From NCBI RefSeq assembly GCF_000307265.1, contig NZ_DF158896.1, forward strand, positions 816,860-880,859: a stretch of 64,000 nt of DNA, written 5' to 3'. The stretch comes from Oscillibacter ruminantium GH1. GTDB taxonomy: Bacteria > Bacillota > Clostridia > Oscillospirales > Oscillospiraceae. Shown here one piece after another: positions 25,215-31,610 of this stretch; position 1 is the first letter of the stretch; every line of letters starts with the position of its first letter. The notes under the pieces are model-generated. The model searched no databases, was not told where the DNA came from, and worked only from the letters and a program-made list of their open reading frames with translations. Made by a program: the position numbers and the translations under genes.

Positions 25215-25242
25215 ATCATAGCACATCTGCGGAAAAATGCAA
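25215..25242 (-). promoter_or_regulatory. Promoter of the GNAT transcript
   Basis: On the minus strand TTGCAT (25242-25237), 16-nt spacer, TATGAT (25220-25215). This gives a leader of about 185 nt before the GNAT start codon. Confidence 0.6.
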
Positions 25243-25254
25243 AGCGTTTTTTCA

Positions 25255-25283
25255 TTGCAGCCGGTGCGAAGCAATGCTATAAT
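25255..25283 (+). promoter_or_regulatory. Promoter upstream of the small acidic protein gene
   Basis: TTGCAG (25255-25260), 17-nt spacer, TATAAT (25278-25283), divergent from the GNAT promoter. Confidence 0.65.
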
Positions 25284-25338
25284 AAACGCAGCCGCGCGGC
25301 TACCCACTGAGGCAGGCTGGCGCTTGAATAAAAATAAT

Positions 25339-25372
25339 ATAGCACAATGACGCGTTGCACCTGTGCTATAAT
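25339..25372 (+). promoter_or_regulatory. Palindromic operator-like site over a second -10
   Basis: ATAGCACA (25339-25346) and TGTGCTAT (25362-25369) form an 8-bp perfect dyad 15 nt apart. The right arm overlaps TATAAT (25367-25372). A further ATAGCACA lies at 25218-25225 on the divergent GNAT promoter. It could be an operator or a transcript hairpin. Confidence 0.4.
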
Positions 25373-25476
25373 TGGAGCGAAGTGACTATGATAGGTGCAT
25401 CTCGCACGCGGACGCTGCAATTACAGCCATGCGCGGCGTTTGCGGTATCATAGAAAACGCTGAAAGGAGAATGGGA

Positions 25477-25710
25477 ATGGCGGAGATCATTGACCTGAAT
25501 CCGTATTTTGAGGATGAGCCGGATATCCAAGCCATGAACGCCAAACAGCTGCGCACCTGTCTGAAAGCGCTCAAAGAGCGCATTGCCGAGATGGATGAGC
25601 GAGAGCCGAAAAACATGGAGGGCGAGGAGTACGAGGACTGGGCCGAGGCTCATGAGGAGTTGGAGGACGCGGTAGACGAGATTTTGGAACGCATGGACGA
25701 GCTGAAATAA
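25477..25710 (+). CDS. Small acidic helical protein, unknown function
   Basis: A 77-residue highly acidic protein (about one third Asp/Glu), predicted nearly all helix, with a C-terminal coiled-coil pattern (HEELEDAVDEILERMDELK). The ATG at 25477 follows AAAGGAGA with seven-base spacing; an upstream frame to 25372 crosses promoter sequence and is not real. I do not recognise the family. A perfect terminator follows. Confidence 0.7.
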   Translation: MAEIIDLNPYFEDEPDIQAMNAKQLRTCLKALKERIAEMDEREPKNMEGEEYEDWAEAHEELEDAVDEILERMDELK

Positions 25711-25798
25711 AATCGTTACGGGATCACGCATTGATTGTCCCAAATGAAGTGGGCGGAACCGTCTGTCCGGTTTCCGAGAATAAACGCCCAAGACCATA

Positions 25799-25838
25799 AA
25801 AGGCGCATCGCGGCAATCAAATGCCGCGATGCGCCTTT
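25799..25838 (+). terminator. Bidirectional terminator after the small acidic protein gene
   Basis: A perfect 17-bp stem (25799-25815 with 25822-25838) with AAAA/TTT on its flanks. It could also end the convergent proBAC transcript. Confidence 0.85.
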
Positions 25839-25927
25839 CAAATCAAATGTGGCCTTTTGCCTGCCGGACTGCAAGTGGAGTGGTCGGCGGCAATTGCCGC
25901 CTGATGAACTTTATCCGTTGCGCCGCC

Positions 25928-26731
25928 TTACTTTTTCAGCGCCGCCGTCTTTTCATAGGCCGCGATGACCGCGTCCATGACCGCCGCGCGGAACCCGTGT
26001 TCCTCCAGTGTGCGAACACCCTGAATGGTGGTGCCGCCGGGAGAACAGACCGCGTCCTTCAGCGCACCGGGGTGCTTACCGCTCTCCTGCTGGAGCCGGG
26101 CGGAGCCGACCACCATCTGCGCCGCCAGCTCCATAGCCGCAGCCCGGGGCAGGCCGCAGGCCACGCCGCCGTCTGCCAGCGCCTCAAGGAACAGATCCAC
26201 ATACGCCGGGCCGCAGCCGGAAACCGCACTGCCCGCGTCGATCAAATGCTCCGGCAAAGCAACGAAGCGCCCTGCCTCCGCCATGTCGGAGAGGAAAGTT
26301 TTCTCTTCCTCAGCCGTCACATCGGGGCCGCAGGCGTAAAGGGTCATGCCCTCGCCAATGGAGCAGGGCGTGTTGGGCATAATGCGGATGACGGGGTATG
26401 CGTCCCCGGCCATTTTCTGAATATCCGCAATGGTGAGTCCCGCCGCCATGGTCACCAGAACAAAGCGGGTTTCCCGCTCGGTCAAAATGGGGCCGATCTC
26501 CGCCAAGAGCTCCTGCATCATCTGGGGCTTTACACCCAGAAAGATAAAGTCCGCGCTCTGGGCCACCGCCTCATTGTCCGCCGTGCGGCAGCCCAGCTCC
26601 TCCGCCAGTGCCTTTGCCTTTTCCGGGGTGCGGTTTGCCAGAAACACCTCGTCCGGGGAGACGGAGCGGCAAACTGCCCGCGCAAGGGCCCCGCCCATAT
26701 TGCCTGCGCCAATAAATCCATAAGTCGCCAT
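25928..26731 (-). CDS. proC: Pyrroline-5-carboxylate reductase
   Basis: A 267-residue NAD(P)H-dependent enzyme for the last step of proline synthesis. Rossmann motif GFIGAGNMGGAL at residues 5-16; the family signature near the C-terminus covers about 213-240 (SPGGTTIQGVRTLEEHG). The ATG at 26731 has AAAGGA nine bases upstream. It lies 100 bp downstream of proA in the order proB-proA-proC. Confidence 0.95.
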   Translation of the reverse strand: MATYGFIGAGNMGGALARAVCRSVSPDEVFLANRTPEKAKALAEELGCRTADNEAVAQSADFIFLGVKPQMMQELLAEIGPILTERETRFVLVTMAAGLTIADIQKMAGDAYPVIRIMPNTPCSIGEGMTLYACGPDVTAEEEKTFLSDMAEAGRFVALPEHLIDAGSAVSGCGPAYVDLFLEALADGGVACGLPRAAAMELAAQMVVGSARLQQESGKHPGALKDAVCSPGGTTIQGVRTLEEHGFRAAVMDAVIAAYEKTAALKK

Positions 26732-26830
26732 AGTATCCATTCCTTTCCATGCGCAGCTGACAAAGTATGGGTGTATCGCGCATCCCAACCGTCTGCTGCC
26801 CGCAGTTCGTTTCTGCGAAACCGCTTTGCT

Positions 26831-28081
26831 TTATTCCCGAACTTGACCTTCGCCGTAAATCACGTATTTGCAGCTGGTCATTTCCTCAAGACCCATCGGT
26901 CCGCGGGCGTGCATTTTTTGAGTGGAGATGCCGATTTCGGCGCCAAGGCCGAATTCGCCGCCGTCGGTGAACCGGGTGGAGGCGTTGACGTATACCGCCG
27001 CCGCGTCCACCGCGTCCAAAAAGTGCTGGGCGGTGAAGTAGTTCTTTGTGATGATGCTTTCGGAGTGGCCGGTGCCGTGGGTGTTGATGAAGTCGATGGC
27101 TTCCGCCGCATCCTTTACGATGTGAACGGCCAGAATATAGTCATCATACTCCGCGTCCCAGTCCGCCTCTGCCGCCGCCACAGCGTCTCCGCCGATGAGG
27201 GAGAGGGCGGCTTCGTCGCACCGCAGCTCCACGTTTTTTTCCTTCAGCAGGGGCAGGGCTTTTTTGAAAAACTCCGCCGCCACATCCTGCGCCACCAGCA
27301 CGCATTCCGCCGCGTTGCACACGGAGGGGCGGGAGCATTTTGCGTTATAGAGAATTTTCGCGCCCATGTCAAGGTCGGCCTCGCTGTCGATGTACACATG
27401 GCACACGCCCTCGCCGGTGCGAATCACCGGCACGCTGGCGTTTTTCGCAATGGAACGGATCAGATTTGCGCCGCCCCGGGGAATCAGCACATCCACATAG
27501 GCGGTCAGGTTCATGAGCTCGTCTGCGGTTTCGTGGCTGGTGTCCTGCACCAAGGAGACGCAGTCTGCGCTCAGACCCACGCTTTCCAGCGCACCCCGCA
27601 TCAACTCCGCCACCGCGCGGTTGGAGCGGATCGCTTCTTTTCCGCCCCGCAGAATGCAGGCGTTGCCGGATTTCAGACACAGTGCCGCCGCGTCCACCGT
27701 GACATTGGGTCGGGCCTCGAAAATAATGGCGATTACGCCAAGCGGCACCCGCCGCCGCCCGATAATCAGCCCGTTGGGCCGGGTTTCCATTTTTGTGACC
27801 ACACCGATAGGGTCGGGCAGCGCCGCCACCTGACGCACGCCGGCCACAATGTCCGCAATGCGCTCCGGCGTCAAAGTCAGCCGATCCAGCATAGCCGGAC
27901 GTATCCCGGCCTCCTTCGCGGCGGCCACGTCCTCTGCGTTGGCGGCCAGCCACAAATCCTGCTTTTCGATCAATGCCCTGGCGATGGCCTCCAGAGCCGC
28001 GTTTTTCTTCGCGGTTCCCGCGATGGCCAGTGTCCGCCCGGCGGACTTTGCGGCTTGGCCCTGCCGCTCTAAAACTGTCAT
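26831..28081 (-). CDS. proA: Gamma-glutamyl phosphate reductase
   Basis: A 416-residue aldehyde-dehydrogenase-fold enzyme reducing gamma-glutamyl phosphate to glutamate semialdehyde. The catalytic Cys is in the CSRPSVCNAAECVLV block (about 250). Also visible are RRVPLGVIAIIFEARPNVT and the C-terminal GPMGLEEMTSCKY signature. Thirteen bases after proB, so the two are co-transcribed and their products channel a labile intermediate. Confidence 0.95.
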   Translation of the reverse strand: MTVLERQGQAAKSAGRTLAIAGTAKKNAALEAIARALIEKQDLWLAANAEDVAAAKEAGIRPAMLDRLTLTPERIADIVAGVRQVAALPDPIGVVTKMETRPNGLIIGRRRVPLGVIAIIFEARPNVTVDAAALCLKSGNACILRGGKEAIRSNRAVAELMRGALESVGLSADCVSLVQDTSHETADELMNLTAYVDVLIPRGGANLIRSIAKNASVPVIRTGEGVCHVYIDSEADLDMGAKILYNAKCSRPSVCNAAECVLVAQDVAAEFFKKALPLLKEKNVELRCDEAALSLIGGDAVAAAEADWDAEYDDYILAVHIVKDAAEAIDFINTHGTGHSESIITKNYFTAQHFLDAVDAAAVYVNASTRFTDGGEFGLGAEIGISTQKMHARGPMGLEEMTSCKYVIYGEGQVRE

Positions 28082-28094
28082 ATTCCGCGCCTCC

Positions 28095-28889
28095 TTATTT
28101 CATGGACAAAAATCGGGTTCCGATGTCCTGCCCTTCCACGATGCCGTACAGGTCTTCCGTCCGCTGACCGTTGGTGATGACCATGTCGCACCCGGCGTCC
28201 ATGGCGATCTTCGCAGCGGAGAGCTTGGTAGCCATGCCGCCGGTTCCCCGCCAAGTGCCTGCGCCGCCGGCCATTTCCAAAATTTCCGGCGTCAGGGCGT
28301 TCACCCGGTGAATGAGCTTTGCGTCCGGGTGCGTGTGGGGGTCCGCGTCGTACAGCCCGTCAATGTCCGAAATCAGAACCAGAAGGTTCGCCCGGCACAG
28401 CCGCGCCACGATGGCGGAGAGCGTGTCGTTGTCGCCCAGCACCTTATGCTGCCCGGTTTCGATCTCTGCCGAGGAGACGGAGTCGTTTTCATTCACCACG
28501 GGAATGACGCCCATGTCCAGCAAGGCTTCAAACGTGCTGGAAAGGTGTTCTGCACGAATGGGATCGTCCACGTCGTCCCCCGTCAGCAGAATCTGGGAGA
28601 CGGTGCGGTTGTATTCAGAGAACAGCTTGTCGTAAATATGCATCATGCGGCACTGGCCCACCGCCGCCGCGGCTTGTTTCATCCGAAGCTCCTTTGGCCG
28701 CTCCGGCAGAGCCAGCCGCGCCGTGCCGATGGCGATGGCACCTGAGGACACCAGAATCACCTGGTGCCCCATTCCGCTCAGATCCGCCAGAATCCGCACC
28801 AGCTGTTCCATACGGTGCAAATTCAGCGCGCCGGAGTCATGGGTGAGAGTGGAGGTACCCACCTTCACCACGATACGCTGTGTATTCAA
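28095..28889 (-). CDS. proB: Glutamate 5-kinase, short form without PUA domain
   Basis: A 264-residue amino-acid kinase for the first step of proline synthesis. KVGTSTLTHDSG (about 9-20) binds phosphate, and NENDSVSSAEIETG and ISDIDGLYDADP are family blocks. At 264 residues it lacks the C-terminal PUA domain of the 367-residue enterobacterial enzyme, as in several Firmicutes. Starts at a TTG with GAAAGGAG eight bases upstream. Feedback inhibition by proline is usual in the family. Confidence 0.94.
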   Translation of the reverse strand: MNTQRIVVKVGTSTLTHDSGALNLHRMEQLVRILADLSGMGHQVILVSSGAIAIGTARLALPERPKELRMKQAAAAVGQCRMMHIYDKLFSEYNRTVSQILLTGDDVDDPIRAEHLSSTFEALLDMGVIPVVNENDSVSSAEIETGQHKVLGDNDTLSAIVARLCRANLLVLISDIDGLYDADPHTHPDAKLIHRVNALTPEILEMAGGAGTWRGTGGMATKLSAAKIAMDAGCDMVITNGQRTEDLYGIVEGQDIGTRFLSMK

Positions 28890-28992
28890 AATAAAAACTC
28901 CTTTCGGAAATCAAAGATGCCTTCCGTTATCTTTTGCCGCGCCGCACAGCATCCCTTTTTGCATAAAAAATGGACGCGCAGGCGATGGCAAT

Positions 28993-29035
28993 TTGGAGAT
29001 GTGAAAACCACAATTTTATAATTTTGAATATTATA
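28993..29035. promoter_or_regulatory. Divergent promoter region of proB and the TepA-like gene
   Basis: Plus strand: TTGGAG (28993-28998), 18-nt spacer, TATAAT (29017-29022). Minus strand: TATAAT (29035-29030) toward proB, with only a poor -35. The two cores are eight bases apart, so the promoters probably compete. Confidence 0.45.
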
Positions 29036-29111
29036 GCACGTCTCCTGCAAAAAGGAAACCCGGCTAATTTCTCAATTTCTGCAAAAGATAAAAGAGAAAG
29101 TGAGGGATTCC

Positions 29112-29864
29112 ATGACAGAAGAAACAAAAACCGAAAAAGCGGCGGAGAATGACGACGCCGATTCCAAAACGGACAAGGGCGGAACCGGCCCGGAAACCTG
29201 GCAGCAGCAGATTGTGGACAGTGGCTCCGTCACCACGAAGACGAAGCGGGGAAATCTCCACTGTCTCACCATTATCGGGCAGATCGAAGGGCACATGACT
29301 GCCAGCACCAATACAAAAACCACGAAATACGAGCACGTCATGCCCCTGCTGGCGGCGCTGGAAGAATCCGACGAGGTGGACGGTGTTCTGTTTCTTTTAA
29401 ACACCGTGGGTGGAGACATCGAGGCGGGACTTGGCATCGCGGAGCTGATCTCCGGCATGAGCAAGCCCACCGCGTCGCTGGTGCTGGGCGGCAGCCATTC
29501 CATCGGCATCCCGCTGGCGGTATCTACAAAGCGGAGCTTTGCCGTGCCGTCCGCCGCTATGACGATTCATCCCGTCCGCATGAGCGGAACGGTGATCGCC
29601 GCGCCCCAGACCTATCACTATTTTGAGCGGCTGCAAGACCGCATTGTGGATTTTGTCACCCGCAACTGCGCCATCGACCGGGAGAAATTCCTCTCATTGA
29701 TGCTGAAAACCGGAGAGATGGCGGCGGACGTTGGCAGCGTGGTATACGGCGAAGAGGCCGTCCGTCTGGGCTTGATCGATCAGGTGGGAACACTCAGCGA
29801 CGCGCTGGAATGGCTGTATGGCCAGATTGAACAGTCCGGCCGGGGAAAACAGAAAAAGAAGTAG
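29112..29864 (+). CDS. ClpP-like serine protease, TepA/YmfB family
   Basis: A 250-residue member of the ClpP/crotonase-fold TepA family. An acidic, disordered N-terminus (to about 40) precedes the domain. Conserved are FLLNTVGGDIEAGLGIAELI (about 94-113), the putative nucleophile Ser in GGSHSIGIPLA (about 131), and the His of AMTIHPVRMSG (about 157). In Bacillus, TepA was linked to protein export and to spore SASP degradation. The start at 29112 is chosen; a GTG four codons earlier is possible. Monocistronic, with a strong terminator. Confidence 0.85.
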   Translation: MTEETKTEKAAENDDADSKTDKGGTGPETWQQQIVDSGSVTTKTKRGNLHCLTIIGQIEGHMTASTNTKTTKYEHVMPLLAALEESDEVDGVLFLLNTVGGDIEAGLGIAELISGMSKPTASLVLGGSHSIGIPLAVSTKRSFAVPSAAMTIHPVRMSGTVIAAPQTYHYFERLQDRIVDFVTRNCAIDREKFLSLMLKTGEMAADVGSVVYGEEAVRLGLIDQVGTLSDALEWLYGQIEQSGRGKQKKK

Positions 29865-29882
29865 AAACCGACCAAACAGGAA

Positions 29883-29925
29883 GGGCGCGGCGGGAGTGTT
29901 GAATCTCCCGCCGCGCCCCTTTTTC
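29883..29925 (+). terminator. Terminator of the TepA-like gene
   Basis: A 14-bp GC-rich perfect stem (29883-29896 with 29905-29918) followed by CCTTTTTCTTT. It also lies at the end of the convergent XRE gene. Confidence 0.9.
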
Positions 29926-29946
29926 TTTCAATTGTGCGGCGGGCTT

Positions 29947-30531
29947 TTACATCCGGCGGGTAAAATGCCCGTGGCGGTTGCAATAGGCGTAGAGCCGCCC
30001 CTGCCCCCGGACAAAGAAGCGGGCCTCGGCACTTTGCTCCGGGTAGAGGCGCACAATCTGCACGCGGTCGTCCGTGACAAAGGCAAGAAAACTGATATAA
30101 TGGCTCTTGGTCATGGGGTGATCTACCGTCACGTACCACTCGTTTTCCACGCGCTCGGCATGAATTTCGTGGGCGTTGTCCGGTTCTTCCGCCTCCAGCG
30201 GCGGCAGGCTCACGCCGCAGCAGGAGTAAGCCCCCTCGCCCGCAGCCCAGATGACGTTGCCGCAGATGGGGCAGACGTAAAATTTGCTGCGCAGCAGGTT
30301 GCCGGAACGGTTGGCGTTGGTGAAGCATTCGCCGGAGAGCAGCTCCGCCACGGAAATGCCCAGCGCGGCGGAGAGCGGTTCCAGCAAAGAAACATCCGGC
30401 AGGCCCCGGCCTGTCTCCCACTTTGAGACGGTCTTGTCGCTGACACACAGCTGATCTGCCAGCTGCTTTTGCGTCAATTTTTTCTTTTCCCGCAGTTCCC
30501 GGATGGTACTGCCTGTTACATAGTGATTCAT
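29947..30531 (-). CDS. XRE-type regulator fused to a complete desulfoferrodoxin (superoxide reductase) module
   Basis: A 194-residue two-part protein. Residues 8-63 are an XRE helix-turn-helix (LTQKQLADQLCVSDKTVSKWETGRGLPD). Residues 82-110 form a desulforedoxin-like rubredoxin site with Cys87, Cys90, Cys104 and Cys105. Residues 118-190 match the superoxide-reductase core, with the Fe(His4Cys) ligands all apparent: His121 or His124, His138 (DHPM), His144 (SHYI), Cys184 and His187 (YCNRHG). The Glu-Lys pair near HxHY in enzymes reads Lys-Ser here, so it may sense rather than reduce superoxide. Own promoter; divergent from a membrane protein/HTH pair. Confidence 0.88.
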   Translation of the reverse strand: MNHYVTGSTIRELREKKKLTQKQLADQLCVSDKTVSKWETGRGLPDVSLLEPLSAALGISVAELLSGECFTNANRSGNLLRSKFYVCPICGNVIWAAGEGAYSCCGVSLPPLEAEEPDNAHEIHAERVENEWYVTVDHPMTKSHYISFLAFVTDDRVQIVRLYPEQSAEARFFVRGQGRLYAYCNRHGHFTRRM

Positions 30532-30574
30532 CGCCCGATCCTTTCCTTTTCACGGATGTCTTGTTTGTACCCTC

Positions 30575-30603
30575 AGCATACGCCGGGTTGGCGATTTGAG
30601 CAA
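30575..30603 (-). promoter_or_regulatory. Promoter of the XRE-desulfoferrodoxin gene
   Basis: On the minus strand TTGCTC (30603-30598), 17-nt spacer, TATGCT (30580-30575), about 45 bp before the start codon. Confidence 0.6.
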
Positions 30604-30655
30604 CCTACGCTCCGCAGAGTTATGAAGCAGGAGAGAAATAACTATCTCTAAATCA

Positions 30656-30704
30656 CGACAATATGTAATATATACTTGACATATTGTCGGATGCAAGATA
30701 TACT
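30656..30704 (+). promoter_or_regulatory. Promoter with perfect palindromic operator
   Basis: TTGACA (30676-30681), 17-nt spacer, TATACT (30699-30704). A perfect dyad CGACAATATG (30656-30665) / CATATTGTCG (30680-30689) straddles the -35. A dimeric repressor bound here would block the promoter. The HTH protein encoded in this operon or the divergent XRE fusion are candidates. Confidence 0.8.
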
Positions 30705-30738
30705 GTCCTCAGACTGAAACATCATGGAGGGAATAGAA

Positions 30739-31260
30739 ATGGAATATAAACTGGGCATGGTATTCGGAGTGGCAGTCAGCCTTACAGTGGGCGTGCTTAT
30801 CGTGGCGGTGCTGTTTAAAAAGCGCGTGCTGGATATGACCTTTGACGAGCGGCAGGAGCGGGCCAGAGGGCAGGCGTTTAAATTGGGCTTTTTCACGATG
30901 ATGTTCTGCACGGCGGCTTACGGGATTTCGGATGCGGTGCTGGGCCGGTGGATTGACGTGATAACCGGGTGCATGCTGTGCGTCTGCATCAGCGTGACCG
31001 TGTTTGCCGTGGAGTGCATCCGCAAGGATGCGTATCTCAGTTTGAAGGAGCGGCCTTGGCAGGTCATGACGCTGTTTGCCATTTTGGCGGCGGTGAATCT
31101 GGGGATCGGGGCATTGAACCTGCACAGCGGTGAGGTGGTGGAAAACGGCGTGCTGACCTTCCGGGCCATCAATCCGATGGTGGGCGTGATGATGCTTCTG
31201 GTGCTGGCGATCTATGCGGTGAAGCATTTGCAGGATGGGAGCGAGATGGAGGAAGGATGA
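30739..31260 (+). CDS. Multi-span membrane protein paired with an HTH regulator
   Basis: A 173-residue membrane protein with four or five hydrophobic helices (about 5-27, 47-70, 75-95, 112-130, 145-163). A cytosolic loop MTFDERQERARGQAFKLGF follows helix 1; similar loops occur in small Firmicute membrane proteins that are co-encoded with YvaO/YgzD-like HTH proteins. The ATG at 30739 follows GGAGGG with six-base spacing. Its stop overlaps the HTH gene start (ATGA). Function unknown; possibly a sensor or efflux partner of the regulator. Confidence 0.75.
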   Translation: MEYKLGMVFGVAVSLTVGVLIVAVLFKKRVLDMTFDERQERARGQAFKLGFFTMMFCTAAYGISDAVLGRWIDVITGCMLCVCISVTVFAVECIRKDAYLSLKERPWQVMTLFAILAAVNLGIGALNLHSGEVVENGVLTFRAINPMVGVMMLLVLAIYAVKHLQDGSEMEEG

Positions 31261-31457
31261 AAAATCTCCGTCTGAAATCCGCCCGGGCGGCGCTGGATCT
31301 GAGTCAGCAGCAGCTGGCGGAGGCGGTGGGCGTTTCCCGTCAGACTGTCAACGCCATTGAAAAGGGCGACTACAATCCCACCATCCGGCTGTGCTTGGCC
31401 ATCTGCCGCGTTTTGGGCAAGACGTTGGATGAGTTGTTTTGGGAAGAAGAAACATAG
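31257..31457 (+). CDS. Small XRE/Cro-type transcriptional regulator
   Basis: A 66-residue single helix-turn-helix protein (LSQQQLAEAVGVSRQTVNAIEKGDYNPTI, about 15-43), of the size of minimal YvaO/PlcR-N-like repressors. It is translationally coupled to the membrane protein gene before it, so both are controlled by the palindrome at 30656-30689. Autorepression is the simplest reading, not shown. A terminator follows at once. Confidence 0.85.
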   Translation: MKNLRLKSARAALDLSQQQLAEAVGVSRQTVNAIEKGDYNPTIRLCLAICRVLGKTLDELFWEEET

Positions 31458-31463
31458 CCCTGG

Positions 31464-31500
31464 AACCCCGGAGACGCTGTATGCGTTTCCGGGGTTTTTT
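31464..31500 (+). terminator. Terminator of the membrane protein/HTH operon
   Basis: A 12- to 14-bp stem (31464-31477 with 31483-31494) followed by six T residues. Confidence 0.92.
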
Positions 31501-31542
31501 GTACGCTTTGGCTGCGGTGCAGGAACGTTTTCAAATTTCACC

Positions 31543-31571
31543 TTGAAAATTCAGGACTTTTTTGATATAGT
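31543..31571 (+). promoter_or_regulatory. Promoter of smc
   Basis: TTGAAA (31543-31548), 17-nt spacer, TATAGT (31566-31571), 40 bp upstream of the smc start. Confidence 0.7.
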
Positions 31572-31610
31572 AAATTAGTTACAGTATAACTTTCGACTGA
31601 GGTGGCTTCA

